In this document: in pieces, positions 47,888-57,692 of the stretch | Layout: the number at the start of each line of letters is the position of its first letter | Position numbering within the stretch: position 1 is the stretch's first letter | Assembly: GCF_021404465.1 (NCBI RefSeq) | Contig: NZ_JABFTT010000016.1 | Span: 1-64,000 of the forward strand | Direction of reading: 5' to 3' | DNA from: Billgrantia zhangzhouensis | GTDB taxonomy: Bacteria; Pseudomonadota; Gammaproteobacteria; Pseudomonadales; Halomonadaceae | Length of the DNA stretch: 64,000 nucleotides | The notes under the pieces: generated by a model | The model's database searches: none | Told to the model about the DNA's origin: nothing | Seen by the model: only the letters and a program-made list of their open reading frames with translations | Made by a program: the position numbers and the translations under genes

Positions 47888-48952
47888 ATGTTGAACAACA
47901 AAAGACTGGCCATGGCGATCGCGATTTCAGCCGTTGCCGCACAGGCCCATGCCCTGGATCTGGGTGAATTCGGTGGGGCGAATCTCAGCATCGGAGGCTA
48001 TGTAAAGGCGGAGGGAATCTTTACCAATCCGGATGAGGGAGACCGGAACTTCGATGCAAGTGCTCGCCAGTCGCGCATCAACTTCCAGGTCGACAGAGAA
48101 GTCCAGGGTCATAGCGTGACGGGCTTCATAGAGGGCGACTTCTGGGATAACGCGACGGATGAAACGGATACGAGCTACGCCATGCGCTTGCGCCATGCCT
48201 ACATCCAGGTCGACGACCTGACCCTCGGGCAGACCTGGTCGGGCCAGTTCTTTGCCAACGCGCCATTCGACGTCGAGATCCTCGATTTCTACGGCACTGG
48301 GGTCGGCAGTGTTTCCGGTAGTGGGGCGGTCGTACGACCCGATGTGGTGCTGCACTATACGCCGGGTGGGTTCCGCTTTAGCCTCCAGGACCCGGTCTAC
48401 CAGGATGCCGACTACCCGGACATGGTGGCATCCTATACGCACCGCACCGAGGCGGGACACGCCTTCAACGCTGCCGTGACCGGGCGGGAGGTCGAGACCG
48501 GCATCGATGAATCGAAGTTCGGCGCCGCGTTCTCCCTGGCGGCAAAGTTTAAATTCGGCGACACCGCTCTCGCCTTGAGCGGCTACACGGGGAAAGGCAA
48601 CAACGTCTACTCCGGCTGGGGGTATAACGGCGCGACGAACCCTGCCAGCGTGGCCGCGAGTGGAGAGGTCAATGCCGATGGCGACCTGGTGAGCACGACA
48701 GGCTATACGGCAGGGGTGAGCCATCGATTCAATGAGCAGTTCCGCGGCAACATTCGCTACGCCCAGGTGGAAGCGGATGAGGTGGCACCGACCGTCGCCG
48801 ACGACACGCTCAAGATGATGAACGTCAACCTGATCTACACCTACCTGCCCAATCTGGAATTCGGCATCGAGTGGCGTGACCGTAATGCGACGACGATGCC
48901 GCTGCGTCCGGGCGGGCAGCAGGTGGAATTGATGGCGATGTACAAGTTCTAA
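47888..48952 (+). CDS. Outer-membrane porin, DcaP-like
   Basis: A 354-residue outer-membrane barrel with a signal peptide (AAQAHA-LDLG), alternating beta-strand pattern and a C-terminal Phe (MAMYKF). GGYVKAEGIF, ASARQSRINFQVD and RLRHAYIQVDDLTLGQTWSG correspond to the DcaP family, trimeric channels for dicarboxylates and aromatic acids in Acinetobacter. It follows the thiolase and ends at a terminator. A role in aromatic-acid entry fits the context. Confidence 0.82.
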   Translation: MLNNKRLAMAIAISAVAAQAHALDLGEFGGANLSIGGYVKAEGIFTNPDEGDRNFDASARQSRINFQVDREVQGHSVTGFIEGDFWDNATDETDTSYAMRLRHAYIQVDDLTLGQTWSGQFFANAPFDVEILDFYGTGVGSVSGSGAVVRPDVVLHYTPGGFRFSLQDPVYQDADYPDMVASYTHRTEAGHAFNAAVTGREVETGIDESKFGAAFSLAAKFKFGDTALALSGYTGKGNNVYSGWGYNGATNPASVAASGEVNADGDLVSTTGYTAGVSHRFNEQFRGNIRYAQVEADEVAPTVADDTLKMMNVNLIYTYLPNLEFGIEWRDRNATTMPLRPGGQQVELMAMYKF

Positions 48953-49000
48953 CGAGAGTTTATCGCCAACCGTTCGTTCCTTGTTTCGATCGTCATCGTT

Positions 49001-49041
49001 GGGGCGAATCACCGATGGGTGTCGATGATTCGCTCCTTTTT
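49001..49041 (+). terminator. Terminator after the DcaP-like porin
   Basis: GGGGCGAATCA (49001-49011) pairs with TGATTCGCTCC (49026-49036, one G-U), followed by TTTTT at 49037-49041. Confidence 0.75.
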
Positions 49042-49071
49042 GTTGGCAGCTGAATGCTGGATGAATACGAA

Positions 49072-49719
49072 CTAGACGTTCACTTTCAACGCCGACTCTA
49101 GCGTGTCGACATCGCCGTAGAGGGCGCTCGAGTTCACCACGCGAGCGCCTTTTTCATCACTGACGACCAGGGTGGGAACGCCGTTGGCGCCAACGCGGCG
49201 CATCCACGCCTTGCCCTCGGCAATCCGCGCCTGGTTGCTCGTGATCAGCTCGTCATCCTGCGCGTGGAAGCGGCGTGCCGCGTCTGCCAGGTCCAGCGAC
49301 TCCAGCACGGAGGCCACGATGGCCGGATCGGCGTTGTTGCGACCTTCGACATAGCGTGCGCGCTGGAGGGCGTGAAGCGCGGCGAACTCCCGGGTTGGTT
49401 CGGTCAGGCGTACGGCGGTGAGCGCCAGCGTTGCCGGTCCGGAATCGACCCGCCACTCACGGTTACCCAATACCCCATCGCGATAGGCGTCGCTGAATGG
49501 CTGGCCGGTGAGTCGCGCGATGCGCTGATCGGCCGCCCAGGCATGAGCGGCGAAGCCATCATTCATGGCAAAGGCGCCCTCGCCGGCAAAGAGCCCGGTG
49601 GGGACCAGTTGGACATCGTGCTCGGCTCGTTCCAGCAGCCTTTCCATTACCACTGCCGCACCGTAGCACCAGCCGCACTGTGGATCGAACAGGTAGATGA
49701 GGCGAGTAGGGGCGGTCAT
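49072..49719 (-). CDS. DsbA-family thioredoxin-fold protein
   Basis: A 215-residue cytoplasmic DsbA-family protein (no signal peptide). LIYLFDPQCGWCYGAA holds the CxxC pair and GVPTLVVSDEKG the cis-Pro loop. The family includes FrnE-like isomerases and 2-hydroxychromene-2-carboxylate isomerase relatives. Start at 49719 is preferred because GAGGAA precedes it by 5 nt; an in-frame ATG lies at 49734. The role in this cluster is unclear. Confidence 0.85.
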   Translation of the reverse strand: MTAPTRLIYLFDPQCGWCYGAAVVMERLLERAEHDVQLVPTGLFAGEGAFAMNDGFAAHAWAADQRIARLTGQPFSDAYRDGVLGNREWRVDSGPATLALTAVRLTEPTREFAALHALQRARYVEGRNNADPAIVASVLESLDLADAARRFHAQDDELITSNQARIAEGKAWMRRVGANGVPTLVVSDEKGARVVNSSALYGDVDTLESALKVNV

Positions 49720-49899
49720 CGGCTTCCTCGGCATGGTGTTGGCGTGAACCGCTGATCTAATCCCATCGAGGAACGGACCACAAGAAGTCAGCGCCCGGTG
49801 AGCAGGTCAGCGCGATGTGACCTTTGCCTGTGGGCGAGAGGCACAGCGGCGGCCGATGTCTGTGCGTTTCTCGTGCGCGTAGGCTCAGAGCCTTCTCTC

Positions 49900-51684
49900 T
49901 CACAGCCCTCTCTCGGGAAAGCGGGCCAGCACTGCACCGGCGTGGCGCAAGGTATGGCCATGGGCCTGAGCCTGGGGTGCCTGGGTGGCGAGATAGAAGC
50001 GGGCCAGTTCGCTCAGCCCTGTCAGGTAGTCGGGGTCGCCTTCGCCTGCTGCGCGGCGGGTTTCGGCGGCCAGCGCCAGACGGGCCATCTGCCAGGCGCC
50101 GCAGGCGATGCCGAGCAGGTGCAGCAGGGGCACGGCGCCGGCGTAGAGTTTGGCGGTGTCGGCCTGGTGGGCCAGCAGCCAGTCGACGGTTCCGTCGAGC
50201 AGGGTGGCCTGGTCGTGGAGCGGCTGCGCCAGGTCGTTCAGGTGTTCATGACCGTCGAGCCGACCGGCCGTCTGACGAATATCTGCGATCAGCTCGCGCA
50301 GGGTGGCGGCGTCCTCACGCAGGATCTTGCGCCCTAGCAGGTCGTTGGCCTGGATGCCGGTGGTGCCCTCGTAGATGGTGATGACACGGGCGTCGCGGAA
50401 CAGTTGGGCGACCCCGGTCTCCTCGACGAAGCCCATGCCGCCGAACACCTGGATCGCCTCGTCGCACAGGTCGTTGCCCACCTCGGTGCACCAGCCCTTG
50501 GCCACCGGCATCAGCAGGTCGACGTAGTGGCGATGCTTGTCGGCGACCTCGGCACCGGGGTGGTGGCGGGCGAGGTCGAACCAGCCGGCGGCGCTGTAGA
50601 GCAGGCCGCGCATGGCCATCAGCCGGGCGCGCATCGACACCAGCATGCGCTTGACGTCGGGGTGGGCGAGGATCGGTAGGCCGACTTCGCCGGTGACGAT
50701 ATCGCGCCCCTGCACGCGCTCTCGGGCGTAGGCGAGGGCGGCTTGGTAGGCGCGCTCACCCAGTGCCACGCCCTGAACGCCCACGTTGAAGCGGGCCTCG
50801 TTCATCATCACGAACATGGTGGCCAGACCCTGGTGCGGCTCGCCCACCAGATAGCCCAGGGCGCCGCCGTCGTCGCCGTAGCTGAGGGTGCAGGTGGGGC
50901 TGCCGTGGATGCCCATCTTGTGCTCGATGGCGATGCAGCGAATGTCGTTGCGCGGCCCCGGCTCGCCCCGTTCGTCGAGCAGGTACTTGGGCACCAGGAA
51001 CAGCGACAGGCCTTTCACCCCCGGCGGGGCGTCGGGCAGCCGGGCCAGCACCAGGTGCACGATGTTGGGGGTGAGCTCGTGTTCGCCGTAGGAGATGAAG
51101 ATCTTCTGGCCGAACAGGCGGTAGGCGCCGTCGCCCTCGGGCTCGGCGCGCATGCGCGTGGCGGCCAGGTCGGAGCCGGCCTGGGGCTCGGTGAGGTTCA
51201 TGGTGGCAGCCCATTCGCCGCTGACGATCTTTGCGAGCCAGGTGGCCTTCTGTTCCTCGCTGGCGGCGATCATCAGTGCCTCGGTCTGGCCCACGTTGAG
51301 CTGGGGCAGCATGGCGAAGGCCATGTTGCTGGCGAACCACATCTCCCACACCGGGGTGGAGACCAGCTTGGGCAGCCCCTGGCCACCATGCTCAGGGGGC
51401 AGGGAGAGGCCGATCCAGCCGGCCTCGCGGAACCGGTCATAGGCCGCCTGCCAGCCCTCGGGGGTGACCACTCGCTCACCTTCCAGGCGACAGCCCTGGC
51501 GGTCGCCGACGGTATTGAGCGGCGCGAGCACGCCGGCGGCGAACTTGCCGGCCTCTTCCAGCACGGCGCTGACCAGATCCGGAGAGGCATCTTCGCAGCC
51601 GGGCAGCTCGCCGATCCGCTCGAGACCGGCCAGCTCCTCGAGGATGAACTGCATATCGCGCAGCGGCGCTTGGTAATCGAGCAT
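49900..51684 (-). CDS. Acyl-CoA dehydrogenase (long, DmdC/FadE-like type)
   Basis: A 594-residue FAD-dependent acyl-CoA dehydrogenase. [17 protein letters not shown] and [13 protein letters not shown] are the FAD and substrate blocks, and the catalytic base is Glu439 in [18 protein letters not shown]. The roughly 150-residue C-terminal extension is typical of the DmdC-like subgroup. It is last of a crotonase-SDR-dehydrogenase operon (12-nt gap to the SDR). It probably desaturates phenylpropionyl-CoA-type substrates, by analogy with PhdC of Corynebacterium glutamicum. Confidence 0.9.
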   Translation of the reverse strand: MLDYQAPLRDMQFILEELAGLERIGELPGCEDASPDLVSAVLEEAGKFAAGVLAPLNTVGDRQGCRLEGERVVTPEGWQAAYDRFREAGWIGLSLPPEHGGQGLPKLVSTPVWEMWFASNMAFAMLPQLNVGQTEALMIAASEEQKATWLAKIVSGEWAATMNLTEPQAGSDLAATRMRAEPEGDGAYRLFGQKIFISYGEHELTPNIVHLVLARLPDAPPGVKGLSLFLVPKYLLDERGEPGPRNDIRCIAIEHKMGIHGSPTCTLSYGDDGGALGYLVGEPHQGLATMFVMMNEARFNVGVQGVALGERAYQAALAYARERVQGRDIVTGEVGLPILAHPDVKRMLVSMRARLMAMRGLLYSAAGWFDLARHHPGAEVADKHRHYVDLLMPVAKGWCTEVGNDLCDEAIQVFGGMGFVEETGVAQLFRDARVITIYEGTTGIQANDLLGRKILREDAATLRELIADIRQTAGRLDGHEHLNDLAQPLHDQATLLDGTVDWLLAHQADTAKLYAGAVPLLHLLGIACGAWQMARLALAAETRRAAGEGDPDYLTGLSELARFYLATQAPQAQAHGHTLRHAGAVLARFPERGL

Positions 51685-51696
51685 GGCGATGAGGAC

Positions 51697-52482
51697 TTAC
51701 CTTGGTGCCATACGGATCGCCCCATCTACTCGAATGGTTTCGCCGTTGAGCATGGGGTTGTCGACGATATGGCAGGCCAGGCGCGCGAATTCGCCAGGCT
51801 CGCCCAGCCGGTTGGGGAAGGGGATGGACGCGGCCAGGGACTGCTGCGCCTCTTCCGGCAGCGCCTCCATCAGCGGGGTCTTGAACAGCCCCGGGGCGAT
51901 GGTCATGACGCGAATGCCGTGGCGCGCCAGCTCCCGGGCGATGGGCAGGGTCATGGCGACGATGCCGCCCTTGGACGCCGCATAGGCGGGCTGGCCGATC
52001 TGGCCGTCGTAGGCCGCCACCGAGGCGGTGTTGATGATCACCCCGCGCTCGCCGTCGGCCTGGGGCTCGCCCTTGGCCATGGCGGCGGCGGCCAGGCGCA
52101 GCATGTTGAAGCTGCCCAGCAGGTTGATGTTGACGATGCGCGAGAAGGCTTCGAGCGGCAGGGGCTCGCCGTGGCGATCGACGACCTTGGCGGGGTCGCC
52201 GACTCCGGCGCAGTTGATCAACCCCTGCAGGCCACCGAAGGTGTCCACGGCCAGCGTCACCACGGCCTGGGCATCGGCCTCGCTGGTGACGTCGGTGCGC
52301 TGGAACAGCGCGCGGTCGGTGGCGCTCCTGGCGTTCAGCTCTTTCGCCAACGCCTCGCCGCGCTCGGCATTGAGATCAGCGATCACCACGTTGCCGCCGG
52401 CGTCGTGCAGGGCGCGCGCGGTGGCTTCTCCCAGCCCCGAGGCGCCGCCGGTGACGATGAAGGTATTGTCCTGAAATTTCAT
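51697..52482 (-). CDS. SDR-family 3-hydroxyacyl-CoA dehydrogenase (type II, HSD17B10-like)
   Basis: A 261-residue short-chain dehydrogenase. The cofactor motif TGGASGLG is at 11-18 with Asp36 favouring NAD, and the catalytic triad is Ser154, Tyr167 and Lys171 ([19 protein letters not shown]). PGLFKTPLM and [14 protein letters not shown] are typical of type II 3-hydroxyacyl-CoA dehydrogenases. It sits between the crotonase (10-nt gap) and the acyl-CoA dehydrogenase. Expected to oxidise the 3-hydroxyacyl-CoA made by the crotonase. Confidence 0.9.
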   Translation of the reverse strand: MKFQDNTFIVTGGASGLGEATARALHDAGGNVVIADLNAERGEALAKELNARSATDRALFQRTDVTSEADAQAVVTLAVDTFGGLQGLINCAGVGDPAKVVDRHGEPLPLEAFSRIVNINLLGSFNMLRLAAAAMAKGEPQADGERGVIINTASVAAYDGQIGQPAYAASKGGIVAMTLPIARELARHGIRVMTIAPGLFKTPLMEALPEEAQQSLAASIPFPNRLGEPGEFARLACHIVDNPMLNGETIRVDGAIRMAPR

Positions 52483-52492
52483 GATGCTCTCC

Positions 52493-53263
52493 TCAGGTGC
52501 GTGGTCCCTGGCCCTTCTGCTTGAAGAAGCTGCCGATGCGCTCGGCGACCTCGGGGCTGGTCTGGGTCAGGGCGGCGGTCAGCGACTCGACGAACAGGCC
52601 GTCGTCGCTGGACATGTTGTCGATGCGCGAGATGGCGGAAACCATGGCCCAGTTGGCCATGGGCGCGTTCTCGGCGATGCGGGAGGCCAACTGGCGGGCC
52701 TTGTCGAGGCTCTCTCCCTCGCCGACCACGTAGTGGGAAAGTCCGAGGCGCTGGCCCTCTTCGGCAGCCATGACGCGGCCGGTCAGCATCATCTCGCACA
52801 TGCGGCCGGGGCCGATGATGCCGGCGACCCGCACCGAGGCGCCGCCACCGACGAAGATGCCGTGGCGTCCTTCCGGCAACTGATAAACGGTGCTGGATTC
52901 GGCGACCCGTACATGGGTGGCGGTGGCAAGCTCCAGGCCGCCGCCGATCACCGCGCCCTGCATGGCGGTGACTACCGGAATGCCACCGTTCTGTAGCCGA
53001 TCGAAGATGCGATGCCAGCCACGGGAGTGCTGCACCACGCCAAAGGGCTCGCGATGCTGGTGCTCGGCCAAGTCGAGGCCGGCGCAGAAGTGCTTGCCTT
53101 CGGCCGCAAGAATGATGACCCGGGTCTCTTTCGGGGTGGCAACCAGTGCCTCTTCCAAAGCGCTTAGCAGGTGATCGCTGACGGCGTTACGCTTCTCCGG
53201 CCGTGCCAGCGTGATGGTGTAGATGCTGTCGTCCAGAGTCGTCTTGACGAGTGTTTCGGTCAT
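52493..53263 (-). CDS. Enoyl-CoA hydratase/crotonase family protein
   Basis: A 256-residue crotonase: [32 protein letters not shown] (oxyanion loop), [17 protein letters not shown] and [20 protein letters not shown], with a Glu in LPEGR at the usual catalytic position. The start at 53263 follows GAGG; an ATG at 53281 is in frame but poorly led. First gene of the minus-strand beta-oxidation operon. Candidate for hydrating hydroxycinnamoyl-CoA; a hydratase-lyase activity is the alternative. Confidence 0.88.
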   Translation of the reverse strand: MTETLVKTTLDDSIYTITLARPEKRNAVSDHLLSALEEALVATPKETRVIILAAEGKHFCAGLDLAEHQHREPFGVVQHSRGWHRIFDRLQNGGIPVVTAMQGAVIGGGLELATATHVRVAESSTVYQLPEGRHGIFVGGGASVRVAGIIGPGRMCEMMLTGRVMAAEEGQRLGLSHYVVGEGESLDKARQLASRIAENAPMANWAMVSAISRIDNMSSDDGLFVESLTAALTQTSPEVAERIGSFFKQKGQGPRT

Positions 53264-53417
53264 GGGGGCCTCGGCAGTCATTCGTCAGGCTGAGCGCTTG
53301 TTGGTCATAGATACTGTTGTGAGTATAAACAGTATAGAGGCTACAGCACCACCCCCAGCGGGTCATTCTCTGGGTGATACGTCTTTGGTCTAGTGTGAGC
53401 TTCGGCGTGGGACGAAA

Positions 53418-53444
53418 CGAAAAACGGCGGCCCGAGGGCCGCCG
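53418..53444 (-). terminator. Terminator after the vanAB-dctP operon
   Basis: Read on the minus strand, CGGCGGCC and GGCCGCCG (53444-53437 and 53432-53425) form a perfect 8-bp stem with a 4-nt loop, then TTTTT. Confidence 0.85.
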
Positions 53445-53476
53445 TAATGGGAGGGATAAGAAGTTCGACGTGACGG

Positions 53477-54535
53477 TCAGGCAGAACACTCGGCCTGCAG
53501 GGTCATGGCAGCTTCGTAGATCTCGCCAGCCTCGCCGCCAACTTCCTCCAGGTAGCCATCGATGGTTTGCTGTAGCACCGGGCCCCACTCGGGATGGTCG
53601 AGCGCGTCTTCGATGACCAGGAACTCGTGGCCAGCCTCCTCGGCATCCTGGCGGCCCTGGCGGATCAGCTCGTCGTAGACCGCCGCGGCACGCAGCGACC
53701 ACTCCATGCCGCTATGGTCGTCGATCACTTGCTGCAGGTCCGCGGGCAGGCTGTCGTAGGTGCGCTGGTTCATGGTAGCGAACAGCGACAGATCGTAGAG
53801 GGGCACTTCGGTGTGATAGCTGGCCAACTCGTTGAGGCGGAAGGTTTTCATGCCCTCCCAGTTGAAGCTCAGCCCATCCACCACGCCGCGCTGCATGGAG
53901 GTGAAGACCTCGGGAGCCGGCATGCCCACGGCCTGGGCGCCGAGGCGGGTGAACATATCGCCGACCACCGGCGTGGGGCGGCGCAGGCGCAGGCCTTCCA
54001 GGTCTGCCGGCGTCTCGATCAGGCGCTCCTTGGTGTGCAGGTAGCCGGGACCGGTGGTGAACATGAACAGCGGCCGGGTATCGGAATACTCCTCGTCGAA
54101 GTGGCCCTGGTCGTAGAGCGACTGCAGGATACACGAGCCCTGGCGGCTGCTGGCCGAGACGCCGGGCAGCTCGACTACCTGGGTCAGGGGAAAGCGGCCG
54201 GCGTTGTAGCCCTGGGCAGTGGCGCCGATGTCGGCGATGCCGTTGACCACACCCTGGTAGGCACTGTCGGCTCCCGTCAGGGTGGCACCGGGAAAGACCT
54301 GCACCTGCAGGCGGCCATCGGATGCCTCCTCGACGCTCTCCGCCCAGGCCTGGAAGAGTTCGCGGTCGATCATTGAACCGCCGGGCCAGACGTGGGCGAT
54401 GCGCAGGGTGGTGGCCTCGGCCAGGGCCGGGGTGGCCAGGAGGGCCGCGGCCAGGGCGCCGGTGAGGGCGCTCTTGTAGACGCTCTTCAGGCCACTCTTC
54501 GGGGAAAGCGCGGTCACGATCTTGCTGAGTGTCAT
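53477..54535 (-). CDS. TRAP transporter substrate-binding protein (DctP family), copy B in the vanAB operon
   Basis: A 352-residue periplasmic receptor with a signal peptide (ATPALAEA cleavage region). EGLRLRRPTPVVGDMFTRLGA carries the carboxylate-binding Arg, and the conserved Cys pair (GSCILQ and a terminal AEC) is present. It starts 33 nt after vanB on the same strand, so vanillate or a close methoxybenzoate is the likely ligand. ATG 54535 follows GAGGAAT. No Q/M subunits adjoin; close similarity to the receptor at 57693 suggests it docks to the membrane subunits at 58742-60545. Confidence 0.88.
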   Translation of the reverse strand: MTLSKIVTALSPKSGLKSVYKSALTGALAAALLATPALAEATTLRIAHVWPGGSMIDRELFQAWAESVEEASDGRLQVQVFPGATLTGADSAYQGVVNGIADIGATAQGYNAGRFPLTQVVELPGVSASSRQGSCILQSLYDQGHFDEEYSDTRPLFMFTTGPGYLHTKERLIETPADLEGLRLRRPTPVVGDMFTRLGAQAVGMPAPEVFTSMQRGVVDGLSFNWEGMKTFRLNELASYHTEVPLYDLSLFATMNQRTYDSLPADLQQVIDDHSGMEWSLRAAAVYDELIRQGRQDAEEAGHEFLVIEDALDHPEWGPVLQQTIDGYLEEVGGEAGEIYEAAMTLQAECSA

Positions 54536-54568
54536 GGGGATTCCTCTTGTCGTTATGGGGTGCAGCAC

Positions 54569-55537
54569 TTACAAGTCCAGAACCAGAACCTTGCTCTTGG
54601 CCCGTGAGCAGCAGGGGGTGAACTGGTCGTTGGCGGCATGCTCGTCGTCGTCCAGGTAGAGGTCGCGGTGGTCGGGCTCGCCCTCCAGCACCCGGGTCAG
54701 GCAGGTGCCGCAAACCCCCTGCTCGCAGGAAACCATGATCTCGATGCCATTCTCGGCCAGCACCTGATGCACCGTCTTGTCGGCGGGCACGGCGAAGCTG
54801 GCGCCGCTACTGGCGATCTTGACCTCGAAGCTGTCGTCGTCGGCGGTGTCGGTCACGGCGCCGGCGAAGTACTCGGTGTGCAGCCGCTCGCTGGGCCAGC
54901 CTGCCGCCTTGCAGGCCGTCAGCACCGCTTCGATGAAACCGGTAGGGCCGCAGACGTAGACCCGGGCGTCGGGATCCGGCGTGGCGACCAGCGCCTCGAG
55001 GTCCAGCTTCTGCTCCGCTGCGCCATCGTCGAAGTGGAAGTGCACCCGCTCGGCGAAGCCGGACTCGGCGATGCGCTGACGAAAGGCGGTGCGCTCCGGC
55101 GAGCGCGTGCAGTAGTGCAGCTCGAACTCGGCATCGGTGTGGGCCAGGCGCTCGGCCATGCACAGCAGCGGCGTGATGCCGATACCGCCGGCCAGCAGCA
55201 GGGTGCGCGCTGCCGGCTTGAGCGGGAAGTGGTTCTTGGGCGCGCTGATCTGGATCAGGTCGCCCACCTGGATCTCCTCGTGCATGGCCACCGAGCCGCC
55301 CCGGGAGGCGGGATCGCGCAGCACGCCGATCAGGTAGCGGTCGCGCTCCTCGGGGTGATTGCACAGCGAGTACTGGCGAATCAGGCCGCTTTTGACCTGC
55401 ACGTCGAGGTGGGCGCCGGCGCTGAACGCCGGCAGTGGCCGACCGTGGGGATCGGCCAGCTCGAAGGTGACGATGTCCCGGGCCTCGTCGTGGCGCGCCT
55501 TGACCTCGACGATCAGCGAGAGGGGAACGCTGCTCAT
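54569..55537 (-). CDS. vanB: Vanillate O-demethylase, reductase component
   Basis: A 322-residue ferredoxin-type reductase that passes electrons from NAD(P)H to VanA. Order: FMN-binding barrel (RQYSLCNHP, about 54-62), NAD domain (LAGGIGITPLL and YVCGPTGFI at 194-203), C-terminal plant-type 2Fe-2S with Cys271, Cys276, Cys279 (SCEQGVCGTCL) and Cys309/310. Its ATG overlaps the vanA stop as ATGA. Completes the two-component demethylase converting vanillate to protocatechuate. Confidence 0.93.
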   Translation of the reverse strand: MSSVPLSLIVEVKARHDEARDIVTFELADPHGRPLPAFSAGAHLDVQVKSGLIRQYSLCNHPEERDRYLIGVLRDPASRGGSVAMHEEIQVGDLIQISAPKNHFPLKPAARTLLLAGGIGITPLLCMAERLAHTDAEFELHYCTRSPERTAFRQRIAESGFAERVHFHFDDGAAEQKLDLEALVATPDPDARVYVCGPTGFIEAVLTACKAAGWPSERLHTEYFAGAVTDTADDDSFEVKIASSGASFAVPADKTVHQVLAENGIEIMVSCEQGVCGTCLTRVLEGEPDHRDLYLDDDEHAANDQFTPCCSRAKSKVLVLDL

Positions 55538-56598
55538 GGGGTGACGCCCTCCCTGGCGGTTCGCTCCTCGGTGAGGATGCGGTCGATGATGCGCCTGGCC
55601 TGTACGCCGCCGCCGTCGATGTTGAGCTTGAGCAGCTGGCGCTCCGGATAGCGCAGCAGGTTGCGCTGCTGGGCCTCGAGCATCTCCAGGTCTTCGGCGA
55701 AGATCTTGCCCTGGCCCTCGCGGATCTTGTCGGTGAGTTCGCTGTCCTCCGGCTTGAAGTTGCGTGCCATGCCCCAGAAGTACCAGATCGAGGTATCGGT
55801 TTCAGGAGTGATGAAATCGACCACGATGCTGGACGCCTTGACCGCCGCCGGCGCGTCGTAGCCGCCATTGCCGGCATGGGCCACGCCCACGTCGATATGC
55901 ACGTGGCTCGGCGGGGTGAAGCGGCAGATCTGCCAGCGGTCCACCGGCACGTCGTCGGCCAGGCCGCAGCCGCGCAGCGCCGCCTGCCAGAAGGGCGGCG
56001 CCGGAATGTTTTCCATGTGACGGCTGGTAATCACTTCGTCGCCCTGGACTGTCGTCTCGGGAGCGGCCTCCTCGATCTCCGGCTGGCCGATGCTGGAGGC
56101 GTGCACGTAGGTCTCATGGGTCAGGTCCATGAGGTTGTCGATCATCAGGCGATATTCGCAGCGGACGTGATAGAGGCCGCCGCCGTAGGCCCAGTCGGGA
56201 CTGTTGGCCCAGTGCAGCTCGGGGATCAGGCTCGGGTCGGCCTGTTCGGGATCTCCCGGCCACAGCCACACGAAGCCGTGGCGCTCCACTACCGGGTAGG
56301 CGCGGATGCTGGGGAAGCCACGCACGCGCTGGCCAGGCATGCCGGCGCACTTGCCGTCGCAGCCCATCTCCAGGCCGTGGTAACCGCACACCAGTTTGCC
56401 GTCGCGTACGAAACCCAATGACAGCGGGGCACCGCGGTGGGGACAGAAGTCCTCCACCGCGGCAACGCGGCCTTCGTCGCCGCGAAAGAGTACGATGGGC
56501 TCGTTGCAGATGGTACGTCCCAGCGGCTTGCTCTCGATCTCGTCCGGGGTGCAGGCGACGTACCAGGTGTTCTTGGGGAAGGGAGCCTGTTTCGTCAT
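55534..56598 (-). CDS. vanA: Vanillate O-demethylase, oxygenase component
   Basis: A 354-residue Rieske non-heme iron oxygenase that demethylates vanillate to protocatechuate and formaldehyde. The Rieske cluster is C52-x-H54 and C71-x2-H74 (FCPHRGAPLSL, VCGYHGLEM). The mononuclear iron site is in LMIDNLMDLTHETYVHASS. ATG 56598 follows GAGGAGA and gives the normal length; the frame is open to 56733. Promoter region is shared with divergent vanR and holds two TTGGATCCA operators, so expression is probably derepressed by vanillate. Confidence 0.93.
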   Translation of the reverse strand: MTKQAPFPKNTWYVACTPDEIESKPLGRTICNEPIVLFRGDEGRVAAVEDFCPHRGAPLSLGFVRDGKLVCGYHGLEMGCDGKCAGMPGQRVRGFPSIRAYPVVERHGFVWLWPGDPEQADPSLIPELHWANSPDWAYGGGLYHVRCEYRLMIDNLMDLTHETYVHASSIGQPEIEEAAPETTVQGDEVITSRHMENIPAPPFWQAALRGCGLADDVPVDRWQICRFTPPSHVHIDVGVAHAGNGGYDAPAAVKASSIVVDFITPETDTSIWYFWGMARNFKPEDSELTDKIREGQGKIFAEDLEMLEAQQRNLLRYPERQLLKLNIDGGGVQARRIIDRILTEERTAREGVTP

Positions 56599-56671
56599 GG
56601 TGTCTCCTCGGCTGCGTCGGCGTGCTTCATGGCATGACGCGGCACTCTGGTCTCGGTCAGGAATGTTATGA

Positions 56672-56732
56672 TTGGATCCAAAGTAGAGCTTTAGGCTTTC
56701 GTTTTGGTCAATATATGCTTTAGTTGGATCCA
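56672..56732. promoter_or_regulatory. Two VanR operators in the vanA-vanR intergenic region
   Basis: TTGGATCCAA (56672-56681, perfect palindrome within ATTGGATCCAAA) and TTGGATCCA (56724-56732) are 52 bases apart, about five helical turns. The sequence matches the VanR operator of Caulobacter (ATTGGATCCAAT). Confidence 0.8.
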
Positions 56733-56773
56733 TTCGCGATCTCGAAAGGTGCTACTAGGAATGGGGGACAGGC

Positions 56774-57445
56774 GTGAGCAGCAGCGACAAGAGCGTGGTG
56801 AGCCGGTTGCGCAAGCTGATCGGCGAGGGCTTCTATCAGCCCGGTGAGCGCATCGGCGAGGTGGCGGTGGCAGAGCAACTGGGCGTTTCGCGCACCCCGG
56901 TACGCCTGGCCTTCCGTACTCTGGAGCAGGAGGGGCTGCTACAGCAGGCTGGCAAGCGGGGCTTCATGGTACGCGAGTTCACCGAAGCGGACGTACTCTG
57001 CGCGGTGGAGGTTCGCGGGGTGCTGGAAGGGCTGGCAGCCCGTCGTCTGGCCGAGCAGGGGTTGTCTCAGGAGCTGGATGCCGAGCTGCAGGTTTGGATC
57101 CAAAAGGGAAAGGAGCTGCTGGCCAAGGGGTTTCTCGAGGAGCGCGACGTCGATACCTGGAGCGAGCTCAACCGCCACTTCCATGAAACCATCGTCGGCT
57201 CGGCCGGCAGCCCGGTGATCGGCGATGCCATTGCCCGCAACAACCATCTGCCCTTTGCCGCCGCCGACTCCATCGTCATCGACAGCGAAGCGCTCGACCG
57301 GGAATACCGCAAGCTCCAGCTTGCCCAGACCCAGCACGAGCTGGTGGTACAGGCGCTGCGTCATGGCGAGGGCGCACGAGCCGAGATGCTGATGCGCGAG
57401 CACGCCTTCATCGGCCTGCGCTACGGCGAGCTGCTGGGGCTGTAA
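56774..57445 (+). CDS. vanR: GntR-family (FCD) repressor of the vanillate operon
   Basis: A 223-residue GntR/FadR-type regulator. The N-terminal winged HTH (PGERIGEVAVAEQLGVSRTP then VRLAFRTLEQEGLL) is followed by an all-helical FCD ligand domain with His/Asp metal-ligand candidates (LNRHFHETIV). The start is GTG 56774, after a G-rich ribosome-binding site. It diverges from vanA with two operators between. A third, fully symmetric operator copy lies inside its own coding sequence. Vanillate is the expected inducer. Confidence 0.9.
   Translation: MSSSDKSVVSRLRKLIGEGFYQPGERIGEVAVAEQLGVSRTPVRLAFRTLEQEGLLQQAGKRGFMVREFTEADVLCAVEVRGVLEGLAARRLAEQGLSQELDAELQVWIQKGKELLAKGFLEERDVDTWSELNRHFHETIVGSAGSPVIGDAIARNNHLPFAAADSIVIDSEALDREYRKLQLAQTQHELVVQALRHGEGARAEMLMREHAFIGLRYGELLGL
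57093..57104. promoter_or_regulatory. Third VanR-type operator, inside vanR
   Basis: TTTGGATCCAAA is a perfect 12-bp palindrome, more symmetric than either promoter site, about 360-420 bases away in the vanR coding region. It could serve as an auxiliary site for looping or as a roadblock for autoregulation. Confidence 0.55.
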
Positions 57446-57492
57446 AGGCCAGTCAAGTGGACTGTCACACGCAGCGGGTGATTTTCGAAAAG

Positions 57493-57520
57493 TCCAAGAA
57501 AGTGCATCGATAATCCTAAT
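57493..57520 (+). promoter_or_regulatory. Weaker copy of the vdh/pobA regulator box
   Basis: AAAAGTCCAAG (TCCAAG at 57493-57498) followed by 14 bases and ATCCTAAT. The first half-site matches those before vdh and pobA; the second is degenerate. It lies about 170 bases before dctP. The rest of the 57446-57692 gap has no gene. Confidence 0.35.
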
Positions 57521-57692
57521 GGATGGCTGGCATCCGCCAGTCCCTGTGCAGAAAGGGGAGAAATCCAGGTCCCATAGACTAATGTCGATTATCGGGTATT
57601 CCGGGAGTGGAGTAGTTTAGCTGTTAATTCGAACGTAAATTCGTATAGCGAACAAGCGATATGTCCATTATAACGATCTCCCGGAGGCACTC

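Noticed and set aside
50743..52524. 593-codon plus-strand open frame
   Set aside because: It is antisense to the acyl-CoA dehydrogenase and SDR genes, whose catalytic motifs are intact on the other strand.
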